Shown here one piece after another: positions 1-12,023 of a DNA stretch of 64,000 nucleotides. Every line of letters starts with the position of its first letter. Position 1 is the stretch's first letter. The notes under the pieces were generated by a model. The model did not search any database, was not told where the DNA came from, and saw nothing but the letters and a program-made list of their open reading frames with translations. The translations under genes and the position numbers were made by a program. Source of the DNA: Rhabdophis nuchalis (Eukaryota; Chordata; Lepidosauria; Squamata; Natricidae). The stretch lies in contig CM077643.1 of NCBI GenBank assembly GCA_039707465.1, forward strand, positions 42,806,105-42,870,104. Direction: 5' to 3'.

Positions 1-544
1 TGTGAAGCTATTGTTGTATCTCTGTGATCCCAGCCAATCTATCTGGTTGAAGGAGGCTTGTGCGTGCGCATGTGATTACATTTTTATTTTAAGATATTAA
101 ATACCATACAATAGACAGTTTCACAAGCATAACAACAGAGTAATCTCCCTTTCTAAATAGCAAGGTGTTCTTTTCTTCTTAAAAGAACAACAGAGATGAG
201 GGGAAATGTTTTATTGATTGCGTTGAAAGAACACTTGTCTCAGTGGGAACTGATTTGTAAGGAGGAGTGAGAACATCATCAACCTTGTCCCTAAGTAGTG
301 GGGAAATAGCACTGCACCAATGCACCGAAGCATGTGAGGGGGAGGGGAATTGTTCTTCACAATGGATGGAACAAAGTGGTGACCGGATACATAGTTGGTT
401 TGGGTTTAGAGTGACTCTCTAAAGCAAGCCTTTCTCATCAAGCTGAACCACGGGTAGCTCTGCAAACATTTGACAGGCATTTTGTTTCAACAAGCATTGC
501 CAAAAAGGCATTAGGAGTTGTTAACCTAATCTTGTGAAGCTTCT
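1..544. other. Unassigned sequence
   Basis: I see no gene, RNA or recognisable repeat here. The reading frames are short and lack a known motif. Confidence 0.4.
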
Positions 545-1205
545 TCTCCAGGAACATTGTACTGCAAACTTAAGCATACAAAACCTTTGCCAGACCAATT
601 CTTGAATTCAGCTTGTCTGCCTGGCATCGACACTGTATAGTGGACATTAATACAATTGAATGGGTCCAGAGGTATTTCACAAGAAGAGTCCTCCACTCCT
701 CTGCTCACAATAGAATTCCTTATGCCACGGGGCTCAAAATTTTGGCCTTCAACAACCTGGAATTATGCTGCCTATAGTCTGACCTAAGCATAGTACACTA
801 AATTATCTGCTACAACATCCTACCTGTCAATGACTACTTCAGCTTCAGCCTCAATAATACATGGGCAAACAATAGTTACACACTCAAGGTAAACCGCTCC
901 AAACTTGATTGCAGAAAATACAACTTCAGCAAAAGAGTGGTCAGTGCCTGGAATGCTCTACCTAACTCCATTGTTACATCCTCAAACTGCCACAGCTTCA
1001 ATCTTAAACTGTCTACCATGGAACTCACACCATTCCTAAGAGGTGTGTAAAGGGGGTGTGCCTAAGCACACCAGTGTGTCTACCATCCCTGTCCTACTGC
1101 CCCATTTATTTGTACTCATTTCCTTGTTTATGTCTATGTTTATACTTATACCTGCTATCTTATACATGTTCGACAAACCAAATAAATACAAAATACAAAT
1201 ATTAA
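545..1205 (+). mobile_element. Non-LTR retrotransposon 3' fragment (CR1/jockey group)
   Basis: Conceptual translation in plus frames gives the C-terminal part of a LINE reverse-transcriptase protein, broken by stops. A stretch reading RPILEFSLSAWH near 590-640 corresponds to the usual RPxLEYxxxxW block, and one reading FSKRVVSAWNALPNS near 930-970 corresponds to the usual FSxRVVxxWNxLP block. An A-rich 3' end with AATAAATAC follows. A second copy of the same family lies on the minus strand at 20806-21245 and shares the VVNAWNALPDSVV block and the following region. The element is 5' truncated and dead. I cannot assign the exact family. Confidence 0.6.
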
Positions 1206-1701
1206 GTCACATAAAAATCATTCTTTAAGCTGCTTCATGAAGTAGTGAGTCATCTCATCTTCTGGCTTCATTTGCTTCTCTTCTAGTGCAACCTTTGAAG
1301 TCCTAGTCATCCAAAGAGGCTTCTGCAGGTGCTTCAGGCAATTGCAAGTGATGTGAAGCCCTTCACTGAGACAAACTGCATTACGTCTTCACTTCAATGA
1401 CAAAAATCTCAGAGGTGAAGAGAAATCATGTTGCAGAGATCTACTGAATCAGAACAACTAGGGAAAATGCAGATATTTGGAATATTTCTTTATCATTACT
1501 TGTTAAAGCAATGAAGGAGTAAAGAAAGCTTCTAGGGCAAAGTATGTGTACTCTGAACACATGCTCTGAAACAATTTGCCTCTGGAGCCACTGCTCAGGG
1601 TGGGTAGCTTTGGACATCCTGGCTCTGATCCACCTTTGTTTTCTCTTTTTCTGAGTTGCAGAAGAGCTCATCTGAAAGGTTTGAGCTGCAGAGAGGCTTT
1701 A

Positions 1702-1704
<3 letters not shown>
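1206..1704. other. Unassigned sequence
   Basis: No coding or repeat signal recognised. The segment leads into the CT array. Confidence 0.35.

Positions 1705-1791
<87 letters not shown>
1705..1791. repeat. (CT)n microsatellite
   Basis: About 43 uninterrupted TC dinucleotides. It creates serine-leucine and arginine-glutamate reading frames on the two strands, which are not genes. Confidence 0.97.
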
Positions 1792-1796
<5 letters not shown>

Positions 1797-2559
1797 TTAT
1801 ATGCCTCTCTGTTCCAAAAAGGCTCTAAGAGGCTTACAGTAATACAAAAGTAAATAGAAAAGCTGAAAAAAGACACAACAAATAATGAAATCCCCAAACC
1901 CAATGACAATCGACTTCCTAATCATTGCCACAATGAGGAAAACAATCCTAACAGAGCAATAACTTCCTGCAATAATGGGACCTGCCATAGCATTGGTCCC
2001 AAAAGACTTGTAAGAACAGCCAGATCTTGGCAGCTTCCCTGAATGCCAACAAGATTGGTAGTGACCTGCCTTCAGACAAGCAGCAACTACAAGAAAGGAT
2101 GGGATTTGAAAGGTGCCTTCCCCACTAGCTGTTATTTGGCAGACAGAACAACTGGAGGAAGATGTCCCAGGAATGCCCAGGTCCTATAGGAATCAGCACA
2201 TCGAATTACACTCAGAAAGCAACTGTCAACAAGTGAGCTGCATGCAATTAGTATAGCTATACAAGGCACGTCGTCCCATCCCAAGTCATTGGACAGAGTA
2301 TTAGGAAAGAGCTACAGCTTTTCTTAATGACTAGTTGGGTTCAGGTGTCATGACAGCAAAATTAGGCTTCCTGGGTCCCACAAAATCACACTGTTTAATA
2401 GATGGGACCTAAATAATTTTCAGACTTTTAGGGTTTCTAACTGGACGACCTTGTAGCACTCATAAGCATTTTCATTAGTTACTTGGATGTCATTGTGATT
2501 GGACGATGTGGCTATTTCTTTACATTTTTTTACATTAGTATTTACAGCATTAAATAAAT
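1792..2559. other. Unassigned sequence
   Basis: No gene or family recognised. The reading frames are short and unremarkable. Confidence 0.35.
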
Positions 2560-3730
2560 ACTGCCCAGTCGTGGAGTCTGATCATGATACAAAATTGAAT
2601 TGCATTGTGAATGATCTAGAACCGTGCCATAGGTGGCATGCAGAGCCTTCTCTGTGGGCACACGCGCCATCGCCAGCTGCTCTTCTCGTTTCCGGCGCAC
2701 ATGTCAGCTGGTCTTCACAGGTGCCATAGTGCTAGAAAGTGGCCTGAAAAATAGCTTTTCAGGCTGTTTTTAGGCCATTTCTGGCCTGAAAAAGGCCAGA
2801 AAACAGCCTGGAAAATGGCCTGGAAATGGCTTTAAAAACAGCCTGAAAACAAGTATGCCCGCACTGGCCAGCTGGTCTTCTGGTTTCTGGCGCTCCTGCA
2901 CTTGCACATGCACATACATGCCCATGTGTTCCGGTTTGGGCACTTGGTGCCGAAAAGATTCACCATCACTGATCTAGGAGACTGAAACCAAATTCAGAAT
3001 GATCTTGATAAGTTAAAGAGGTGAGTAAAAATAACAGGATTGTGAATTTGTGCATGGGAAAACAGAAACCAGATACACAGGTATTGTTAGGAGTAACAGG
3101 TATAAAAGATTATACTTGGGGGATAAAGAAGGAGACCTGGTCTGGTAATATTACATGTACAAAGGATCTTGGAAATATGGTTGATCAAAAGCTAAATAGG
3201 AATCAACACATGGCCAGCATGGCTGCCAAACAATTTTAGTCTGGGTGGATAGAAATATAATATTTAAATTGGAAGAATGGTTCTGCTCTATTCTACATAA
3301 TCCAATTCTGAATTTCACACTTTAGCAGAAGAGTTCACATATAGTGGAATAGAAAAAGCAGCACGGATGTTCAAATGATACAAATCTATGAGTAGAAATC
3401 AAAGGAAGGGATATGTTTAAACTGAAGACAAGTTGAATGTGGGATTCTGTTTAATATCATCCCAGATTGCACGACATGGAACCGGTGTCTTAATTTTTAG
3501 GAAGTCCGATTCCATTTGAATGTTAACAAAAAATGTCTTAATGGTTAGAATACTTTGTCTTGGAAAATAATTACCCAAAGAGGTGGTAGTTTTCTGTTCC
3601 TGGATATATTCAAACTGAGGCTAAAGTGACACCTACAACAGGTTCTTTAATTGGATTTTTGCATTGAAAAGGGGGTTGAATTTGATGGTCTATAGTAAAT
3701 GGCCTTCTATAATTCTATGATTCAATTATT
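2560..3730 (+). mobile_element. Old CR1 LINE 3' fragment, split by a hAT element
   Basis: Residues DHDTKLNCIVNDLE before the insertion (2578-2620) and QNDLDKLKR after it (about 2995-3020) are consecutive parts of the CR1 reverse transcriptase (FADDTKL...LQxDLDKL). Further on, KDLGNMVDQKLN near 3160-3200 matches the CR1 KDLGVLVDxxLN block. The 3' end shows the typical CR1 terminus, ATTCTATG-like repeats near 3705-3725. The copy is full of stops and clearly old. The hAT element at 2622-2971 interrupts it. Confidence 0.6.
2622..2971 (-). mobile_element. Non-autonomous hAT element, CAGTGATGG family
   Basis: The right end reads, on the minus strand, CAGTGATGGTGAATCTTTTC. The left end begins CCGTG and has lost part of the inverted repeat. 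Flanking 8-bp target duplications are ATCTAGAA (2614-2621) and ATCTAGGA (2972-2979), one mismatch. The interior holds duplicated CCAGCTGGTCTTC blocks and GCCTGAAAA-type repeats. There is no transposase. Related copies are at 6060-6303, 12024-12412, 22246-22539 and 23911-24221. Confidence 0.75.
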
Positions 3731-4432
3731 CTAAGCCGCACGGTCATCTGTGTTGGCCTCACTAAAATAGAATGGGCTGAGGATCAACCCTAATGAGAAT
3801 CTGTAGTATATTGAAACAACCAACAGGAAAGTCACTTAGTGACTTTATGACTTTCTAACTTCTAATTCTGTGCAATTATAAAACTTTTCCAAGAGTTGTA
3901 TAGTCAAACATGGCCCAACAGGAATGTACCCGTGTTATGTAAACTTCCAGTTTAGGAAAGACCTTGAAAGATCATTATTCACAACATCACACAGCTAAAT
4001 TTGAACTCTACCTTAGTATTTCTGGAGTTGAAAGTCTGGGGAAAAGATTCAAGGTGCAAATGCTTGGTTCCTTTCTGACTTATCTAAGCAGAACTTTCTT
4101 AATGATGGCACTAATTTATCTCATTTACTTCTGCTCCTGAACTATATGACTTTAGGCTCTCAAGCATTAAGTTGGAAGTTAATGTTCATTAAACCTGTGA
4201 AGTGCTCATGCCACTTTATGTCTTTTGATGAATAAAAGTCAGAATGGATGGTGCTGAAATTATTAACATCACTGCCATGGCCATCAATGACTGCTCAGCA
4301 TATGGAGCCCCAAATATTTGTGGTTTAGTATGGTAGTATCAAGATGATACCGTAGGTCAAAGAGAATTGAAAAAGAACCTCCCCAGTGATTCCTTTAAAG
4401 CTCAGCTGTCAAACTTGCTGTGTCATGTTGCG
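3731..4432. other. Unassigned sequence
   Basis: AT-rich, with no recognisable gene or repeat. Confidence 0.35.
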
Positions 4433-4620
4433 CACCTGAAAGATTAGCAAAAAAATTTAAGGATAAATCAGCTAAATGTTGGAAATGTCACCAATTGCCA
4501 GGAACATATTATCATATGTGGTGGATGTGTAGGGCTATTAGGTTAAAATACAAACATGTTTAGAGAAAATGATACATCAACCCGTAGAGTTTAAGCCAGA
4601 GGTATTTGTATTGGGTATTC
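4433..4620 (+). pseudogene. L1 LINE ORF2 C-terminal remnant
   Basis: The plus-strand translation contains KCWKCHQLPGTYYHMWWMC, matching the zinc-knuckle-like CxxC...HxxWxC motif at the C-terminus of L1 ORF2. Reading frames before and after are broken. Only this short end survives. It abuts the 3' end of a CR1 copy on the opposite strand. It is a dead fragment and the family is called from the motif alone. Confidence 0.6.
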
Positions 4621-4625
4621 TACCA

Positions 4626-6040
4626 GAGAAATATACAAATACAAATACAATACAAATACAATAGCAGAGTTGGAAGGGACCTTGGAGGTCATCAAGTCCA
4701 ATTCCCTGCCTAGGCAGGAAGTCCTATACCATTTTAGACAAATGGCTATCCAATATGTTATTAAAGACATGCAGTGTTGGGGCTTTCACAACTTCTGGAG
4801 GCAAGCTGTTCCACTGATTGATTGTTCTAACTGTCAGGAAATTTCTCCTCAGTTCTAAGTTGCTTCTCTCCTTGATTAGTTTCCACCCATTGCTTCTTGT
4901 TCTGCCGTCAGAATAGTTTGACTCCCTCTTCTTTGTGGCAACCCCTGAGATATTGGAACACTGCTATCATGTCTCCCCTAATCCTTCTTTTTATTAAACT
5001 AGACATACCCAGTTCCTTCAACCGTTCTTCATATGTTTTAGTCTCTAGTCCCTTAATCATCTTTGTTGCTCTTCTCTGCACTCTTTCTAGAGTCTCCACA
5101 TCTTTTCTACATCGTGGCAACCAAAACTGAATGCAGTATTCCAAGTGTGGCCTTACCAAGGCATTATAAAGTGGTATTAACACTTCACATGATCTTGATT
5201 CTATCCCTCTATTTATGCAGCCTAGAACTGTGTTGGCTTTTTTGACAGCTGCTGCACACTGCTGGCTCATATTTAAATGGTTGTCCACTAGGACTCCAAG
5301 ATCCCTTTCACAGTTACTGCTCTTGAGCAAGGTACCACCTATACTGTACCTGTGCATTTCATTTTTGTTGCCTAAATGTAGGACCTTACTCTTTTCACCA
5401 TTGAATTTCATTTTATTAGATAGTGCCAGATGTTCAAGTTTGTCAAGACCCTTCTGTATCTTAAGCCTATCTTCTGTAGTGTTGGCTATTCCTGTCAGCT
5501 TGGTGTCGTCTGCAAATTTGATGAGTTCCCCATTTATTCCCTCGTCCAAATCATTGATGAAGATGTTGAAGAGTACTGGGCCTAAAACAGAGCCTTGGGG
5601 GACTCCACTGCATACTTCCTTCCATGTAGATGCAGTTCCATTGAGGACTACACGTTGAGTGCGGTTGGTCAGCCAGTTACGAATCCATCTGGTGGTGATG
5701 CTGTCTAACCCACATTCTTCTACTTTATCTAGTAGTAGGTTATGGTCTACCTTGTCAAATGCCTTACTGAAGTCCAAGTAAATTATATCAACGGCATTCC
5801 TCTGGTCCACTAATTTTGTCACATTATCAAAGAATGCAATAAGATTAGTCTGGCATGATCTGTTTTTGACAAAACCATGTTGGCTTTTGGTTATTATTTT
5901 GTTTGCTTCTAGGTGTTCAGTAATTCGCTGCTTGATTATTTTTTCCAGAATCTTTCCTGGTATTGAGATCAGGCTGATGGTTCTGTAGTTTCCTGGATCT
6001 ATCTTTTTTCCTTTTGGAGGATGATCTGATGGAGGATCAT
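4626..6040 (-). mobile_element. CR1 LINE, 5' truncated, with 3' end
   Basis: The left edge carries, on the minus strand, the CR1 3' terminus (TTCCAACTCTGCTATTGTAT) followed by an imperfect TACAAA-type tail. Rightwards it encodes reverse transcriptase. The right edge stops near 6040, where a hAT-like segment begins. It shares with the copy at 54297-54925 an 11-bp deletion in ORF2 that the copies at 30146, 40773 and 48228 do not have. Confidence 0.9.
4908..6020 (-). pseudogene. CR1 reverse transcriptase fragment (ORF2 remnant)
   Basis: This is the RT part of CR1 ORF2, which normally copies the element's RNA at a nicked target. The frame is open from about 6020 down to 4908. It includes NYRTISLISIPGK, the block A motif YLDFSKAFDKVDH, SGVPQGSVLGPVLFNIF, the catalytic box FADDTKL and C-terminal blocks ending KEEGVKLF. 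The endonuclease domain is missing because the copy is 5' truncated. A net 11-bp deletion after LF shifts the frame into TGA at 4908-4910. In other copies the frame continues about 65 codons further. No start codon is preserved. Confidence 0.85.
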
Positions 6041-6059
6041 TTTTGAACTTCCATTTGCC

Positions 6060-6303
6060 TGTTGGACCTGCTTTTCACCCTCCCCACATTCCGAAGGTTT
6101 TCCTGGAGCCTAGGGAGGGCGAAAATGGGCCCCCGGAGGAAATACCAAGCTCAAATTGGAAGTGAATAGTGCAGCACACAGGGCGGGGGTTGTGCATGCA
6201 TGCACATGTGGGGGCACTATTTGCATTATGGAAGCCGGCACATACATGCGCTATCACGCCCTTGCATTTTTGGCATCCAACAACAAAAAGGTTAGCCATC
6301 ACT
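6060..6303 (-). mobile_element. hAT element fragment, CAGTGATGG family
   Basis: The right end reads, on the minus strand, CAGTGATGGCTAACCTTTTT, the terminal repeat seen at 22246 and 24221. The body is rich in TGCATGCATGCACATG-type segments as in the other copies. The left end is not clear and no 8-bp duplication is found. Confidence 0.55.
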
Positions 6304-7263
6304 GATATAGAGTATAGTATACAATGTAGTATTATCTTTCACCTTCTTTCTGATTGACTACAGTTCTGTGCATGTCTGGAAGGGCTGTTATTGAGAGTAT
6401 ACAGTATGCCTTTTATTTGCTTTTTGGGGATTTCAGACATCTGTGATGATTGGCAGCTGTTTGATTAGGGATCATGTTTTCTCAGGAGCAGTTCCATGCT
6501 GGGCATAAAGTTACACAGGATCAAGAATGAGCTTCTGAATGAGATGTGAATTTAGAAGTTGGGGGGGGAGGTAACCATTTTCTTTTCTTTTATGTATTCA
6601 AAAAAAGTGCATTTCTTCGTAAGATAACACATTTTATTATGATTTAACCATGTTCCTTTCTAGTTAATGTTCAGTTCCTGCAGAAATGAAAATGGCTGAT
6701 TGCAGTCTAAGTTGCATTTGGTCTGAGTAGATTGGTAACCCAGTAAATGGTCATGGTTTTTTTTTCTTCTTCTTTAATGCTGCTGGTGTCTTTTTAATCT
6801 GCATAAATTCCATCACTTGCTCCCCATGGCTAAATCATCAGCTCAGATGAAGCTCCTTTTGTTTGGATGGATATATTCATCATTCATGTAAGTGTTGAAG
6901 TGGAATGAGGCCAGCCTGCTTTTCTGTGGTAAGTCATTCCACTAAACTTCCACTCACAACATTTATTCCAAGCTCGATGTAGAAGTGATGATTTTTCAAC
7001 AAAGGTAAGGATCATTTGCATTAATTCTGTGCCGGAATATATATCTTACATAGCAACATGCAAAAAGCAGGCTAGAAAAAATACTGACATTGTTTGAACA
7101 TGTAGAAGAAAATAGATATAATCAAGCCAAAGTTCTCTTTTGAGATACATTATCATATTTTGGACAAAGAGACAGCTTTATCCAGTCTTTAATGCTAGGA
7201 AAAGTGAAAGGAAAGAGAAGAGGATAATCATGCCTTTCGGAAGATGGGTGGCTGTATAAATCT
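6304..7263. other. Unassigned sequence
   Basis: No gene, RNA or recognised repeat apart from short homopolymers. Confidence 0.35.
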
Positions 7264-7428
7264 GTTTAATAAATTAACAGATTAACAGAATTGGACGGAG
7301 CCTTGCAAGTCATCTAGTCCAAACCCCTGCCCAAGCAGGAGACCCTACATCTGCCTCTACCTAGGATTGAACTCAGAACCTCCTGATTGGGAGACGAGAG
7401 TGCCACCTCTAGGCCACAAATAATCTGC
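7264..7428 (-). mobile_element. tRNA-derived SINE with a CR1 3' tail
   Basis: Read on the minus strand, it starts with a tRNA-like head: an A-box-like GTGGCCTAGAGGTGG and a B-box-like GAGTTCAATCC. The CR1 3' terminal region follows directly (GGACTAGATGACTTGCAAGG), ending in repeated CTGTTAAT units. This head-to-tail fusion suggests a SINE that was copied by CR1 machinery. It is about 165 bp and carries no protein. Confidence 0.6.
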
Positions 7429-7539
7429 AAGAGATTCAAGTACAGTGGAGATGGATGCATCAGCCTGTCTACAAACCCCTTTTATGATTTGGCACTTCTC
7501 AAAGGGACAAAAGCTGGGAGCCCAAGTTGGAGATCTGAG

Positions 7540-7782
7540 CATCATCATGATGGGTTGAGCTCCTTCCTCATCCCAGTTCCTGCCCACCTAACAGTTCAAA
7601 AGCATGTGAATAGGTATCACTTCAGTGGGAAGGTAACAATGCTCCATGATGTCACACTGGCCACTGAAATGCCTTCAGACAACACTGGCTCAATGCCCTT
7701 GAAATGAAGATGAGAACCACCACCTAGAGTTGGCAATGACTTGTGGAGTAAAATCCAAGGGACTCCCAAGGGGGAGGAAGGG
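7540..7782 (+). mobile_element. Decayed Sauria-type SINE body
   Basis: It contains in order the blocks seen in better copies (38148-38500): GTTCCTGCCCACCTAACAG, AGTGGGAAGGTAACA, CACTGGCCAC, CTTCAGACAACACTGGCTC and CTAGAGTTGGCAATGACT. The last resembles the Bov-B-like 3' segment. The tRNA-like head is not recognisable. Confidence 0.55.
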
Positions 7783-7851
7783 TGATGACAAGGAAATAAC
7801 TTTGGTAAGGAAGTTGAATCGTGGCAACTGGACTTCTTCACTGCTTCTAGA

Positions 7852-8120
<269 letters not shown>

Positions 8121-8166
8121 CCCCATTAAGATACTTGGATAAGCAGCAAAGCATTCTGAACCAACA

Positions 8167-8393
8167 AGGAAACAGCCATGGTGGCGCAGTGGTTTGAATG
8201 CAGTTTTGCAGGCTAACTCTGCTCACATTGCCAGGATTCCTTCTATCATGACCGGCTCAAGGATGACTCAGCCTTCCATCCTTCCAAAGGCAGTGAAATG
8301 AGGACCCGGATTGTTGGGGGTGGTATGCTGACTCTGTAAACCACTTAGAGAAGGCTGTAAAGCACCAAGAAGCAATAAGTGCTATTGCTAAAA
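8167..8393 (+). mobile_element. MIR-like tRNA-derived SINE
   Basis: It has an A-box-like TGGCGCAGTGGTTTG near 8181, then CCTTCCATCCTTCC, AAATGAGGACC, TATGCTGACTCTGTAAACC and TTAGAGAAGGCTGTAAAGC. It ends in AGTGCTATTGCTA. The order and wording resemble MIR-type SINEs. Sister copies lie at 24545-24785 (plus), 32850-33073 (minus) and 37253-37495 (minus). Confidence 0.7.
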
Positions 8394-8763
8394 GTCAAGT
8401 TGCCAGACTCAACTTCCAGATGCCTGAAAATCTTCATTGACCTTCGTAAACAGTTCTCCCAAGGAGTCTATTTCTATTGCCCTTTATCCTCTACACCTTA
8501 TTTTATATTGTATTTTATGCCATTCTATTTTAGCTTACTGTTTTTCCAGGCTCCTGTGTACATTTTTTTTTAATCTCATTTTTTTTAAACTCCCCACCAT
8601 CTGTCTTGACCTTTTGATGCATGGAGATCAATCAGATTGATCAGAGGAATGCTGCCATCATGGGAAGGAGGAAGAAAAGGCATTGCTCACATTCGGCAGC
8701 ACAGGCTTCATTCAAACTCCTGAAAGAGCTGAAACAAGGTGATGAATACTGTATATTCCAACC
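8394..8763. other. Unassigned sequence
   Basis: No gene or repeat recognised. T-rich in the middle. Confidence 0.3.
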
Positions 8764-9178
8764 AAGCAAGTTTGCTCTACAGCAGGATTCTCAACCTCAA
8801 GACCTGTGGGCCTGATCCGGCCCATGGGGTATTGAGATCTGGCCCATGGGGCCACCCTAAAAACAACAAAGAACCGGCCCGTGGTGCTTCTGCCAGTGAA
8901 AATGGGCCTCAGTGCTCCGTTTTCCACTCCCACGGCCTCCTGCAACCTCCGCTAGTAAAAACAGAGTTCGTACACGGCCCTCCCGAGCTCCTTTTTCACT
9001 GGCAGAGGGTTGCAGAGGCCGTGGCAGCCAAAAATGGAGCTCGGGAGCCCATGTTCACTGGCAGAATGTTCAGGCCTCCACAAACATCCCCAAAACAAGT
9101 GACATCGAGCTGGCCAGGCCCACCCCAGTCCCCCAAGGTGAACCACAACCCTGATGCGGCCCTCAATTAAATAGAGTT
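8764..9178 (+). mobile_element. hAT-like repeat, TGTCAAACTC family
   Basis: It contains repeated GGCCCATGG and CACTGGCAGA blocks, then a CCCTCAATTAAATAGAG segment and the terminal GAGTTTGACAC. The copy at 18380-19306 has the same blocks in reverse and a cleaner end (GAGTTTGACACCCCTG). No target duplication is readable here. It encodes no protein. Confidence 0.5.
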
Positions 9179-9404
9179 TGACACAAGTCCTCTTCTTGAT
9201 GCTTCAGAATAGAATCTCCAATGAGAGATTGAAAACCAACAATCTGTCTAGATCTGTCTTCATTTCTACAAGAGGACATCCCCTCCACACAGATTGCAAC
9301 CACCTCCTCAGTATGGCTTATTTCGAGTGAGCCTGAGAATCTAGATTTAAAATATTTAATACATGGAAATATAGCTGATGTCATCGGCAGACATAGTCTG
9401 TTGA

Positions 9405-9861
9405 TATTAACTTCAAACTTCCTAACGACCATCTTTAAAGCGCTCCATGGCTCGGGGCCTAGTTACATGCGAGACCGCCTCCTGCCCCATACATCCCTTG
9501 GACCGATACGCTCCCACAGAGAGGGCCTCCTCAGGGTGCCGTCGGTCGGGCAATGCCGACTGGCGACGCCCAGGGGGAGAGCCTTCTCTGTGGCAGGACC
9601 AGCCCTTTGGAACGACCTGCCCCCTGAACTCCGTACCATTTCTGACCTCCGCCTCTTCCGCAAGTGTCTGAAGACACATCTTTTTCAACTAGCCGGCCTT
9701 GCGCAGCCTCCAACACCGCCAGTCGTAAAATGGGGATTTTAATTCGGTTTAACACAGGCCCTTAGTGGAATAAGTTTAAAAATGTTTATATGTTCTGTAT
9801 GTTTTGAGTTTCCTGTCTGCCGCCCTGAGTCCATTTGGAGAAGGGCGGGGTATAAATTCAA
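9405..9861 (+). mobile_element. L2 LINE 3' fragment
   Basis: The frame from 9401 to 9742 encodes the L2 ORF2 C-terminus (FKALHGSGPSYMRDRLLPH, then LWNDLPPELRT), closely matching residues about 960-1050 of the ORF at 50285-53446. A short 3' UTR with the CGCCCTGAGTCC...GGGCGGGGTATAAAT signature follows. The copy is 5' truncated, with no RT core. Confidence 0.9.
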
Positions 9862-9977
9862 TAAATGAATGAATAAATGAATAAATGAATAAATAAATGA
9901 ATAAATAAATGAATGAATAAATAAATAAATAAATAAATAAATGAATGAATGAATGAATGAATGAATGAATGAATGAA

Positions 9978-10052
<75 letters not shown>

Positions 10053-10055
10053 ATA
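9862..10055. repeat. (AATG)n/(AAAT)n tail array of the L2 copy
   Basis: Interleaved AATG and AAAT tetranucleotides extend directly from the L2 3' end for about 190 bp. This fits expansion of the element's own tail. Confidence 0.95.
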
Positions 10056-10121
10056 TTCTCTCCTATTATACTACAGTTATGTTGGGAAACATTTCAGGTT
10101 GAAAGGATTGAATGGTGACAT

Positions 10122-10355
10122 CACCACTGCCTGGGTGTTGCCCAGTTGGGGCTCCTTTCATGTCCCCATTAAGTTGCCCACCCAAGTAACACCCATCTAT
10201 CTGCTCACAGTCGCCCACTTTCAAACTGTTGGGTTGGCATGAGCTGGAGCACGTGATGGGAGCTCACCCTATGCCCAGGGCAGCAACCAGGTCTCAAATT
10301 GTTTGTTGATTGTCAACCCAGCATCCTAACCTTGTGAGCCATTGTGCTCTTCTTT
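10122..10355 (-). mobile_element. Old Sauria-type SINE
   Basis: On the minus strand: GGCTCACAAGGTTAGGATGC (A-box region), AATTTGAGACCTGG, GGTGAGCTCCCATCACG, GCTCCAGCTCATGCCAACCC and AACAGTTTGAAAGTGG. This is the same block order as the SINE copies at 36262 and 38148. Much diverged, and the 3' end is unclear. Confidence 0.5.
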
Positions 10356-12015
10356 TCTATTGATAGCCTATTGACTATGCAAAGAGTTCTCTCAATTTGC
10401 AATCCTGCTGATCCCCAGTCAAAAATAAAAAAATAGCCACCTTAAAGGAGTATTTTCAACTTTACGGAAAATTTACCAAAAAAGACCCTGGAGATTCTCA
10501 AATCTCAAGCTCCCTGCATTCATAGCAGACTGCAGGGAAGACAGGATAATATGCATTTTTAACTATAACTAGGAAAGGGAGACAAGAGGAATGAGCAAAA
10601 CAAAAGTGAAAAACTGAAAGCCTATACACCGCGCTGGGAAAGGTATTCATCTAATGACAAATAGTGAAACAGTTAAGGACAAGACACAAAAATTGTAAAC
10701 TATTTACAGACAAATCAGATTACCTTACAAATTCTAATCACAGCAAAAAAAAAAAAAGGATGGTGGGAATCTAGGAAAACGGTTATTTTGTCCTTGTGTT
10801 AACTACTATGTTGGGAAGGCAAATTGACAGATTTTGAGAATGTAGAATGTTCCCTTCCTAGGGAGGTTTTCATCATATACTATTGACTTTTGAGTGGCCT
10901 CCAATCTCCTTCATGCTGTTCAGAATGAAGCCTTTCTTGAGTACTCCTTCAATCTTTTCATTCTGTCTTCTACAGCTAACTCACTTTTGAATACAAAGCA
11001 ATCTGGACAAGGCAGTGTTGACACTTTTAACACACACTTGCAATAGCTCTCTTCCAGAGAAGCAGGAGGACATCTTTCCAAAGTCCTTGAGAGGGGAAAA
11101 CCCAAATAAACAAACTCTAGCATTTGACATTTGACATCCTGCACTGATTGCTTAGAAGAATCCTTGAGTAACTTCTTCAGGACTCTGCCAGACTAGAAAC
11201 CGGCTGCCATTATTAAGGAATTGGAGGATCCGAAAGAAATATTAGTGAGAACACATCAAACAGACAAACCACTGTCATAAAAAATATCCTGAAAAAAACA
11301 AAAGGAAACCATAAACAACCACAGGCAATAAATCTTACTTTAAGATCAGAGGTTTATTGTTTCATGAACAATTTTTAACATGAATAGCAAACATAGCATT
11401 CGCTAGATTAACAATTCATTGCTATAAACTTCCACTGGCATAGCTGAATCCAGCAAGGATTAGCTATGGCCAATGGCCCTGAACTCTTCCCAAGACATTC
11501 TTTTTATACTTTTCTGCATGAACTTACTTCCTTGTTCTGTCTTACTGTCACTGACCGTCACTCTCTGCAAACACCCATGTACATTTGAAGTTCTCAGACA
11601 CTTGTTACTTTCAGTCCTTCATTTCTCACCATCTCATTCTTCCTGCTCTAAATATACCCATATCAAGTACAAACCTTGCAGGTAATGCAGACACAAGTCA
11701 GCATATTTGGAATATGTATGGTACATTTTGCAATTATATTAGTTTAAATTTTGGTTCAGTGGGGCCTGCAGGCTCACTCCTAGGCCTATTACCTGCAACT
11801 TTCCAATGGATATTTTCTCCCCTCAAACCACTGATCGAGAAAGCTATTATACATTATGGGCAGTTATGTGCTTCATTCAGTGACATCCCACTGTAACAAA
11901 TGCACTATCGTATGATATTAAAGCTTATATGTGGCTACAAGAGGCCCATTCATGGTCTCTATGTGGTCAGAATTAGAAGTTTCAGCTATTCAATTCAATC
12001 GTATTTGGCAACATT
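10356..12015. other. Unassigned sequence
   Basis: About 1.65 kb without a recognisable gene or repeat. Short frames at 10920-11144 (minus) and 11473-11896 (plus) show no domain and no codon-bias signal that I can read. Confidence 0.35.
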
Positions 12016-12023
12016 GTATATGA

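Noticed and set aside
1576..1909. Reading frames of serine-leucine and arginine-glutamate repeats
   Set aside because: Produced entirely by the (CT)n array.
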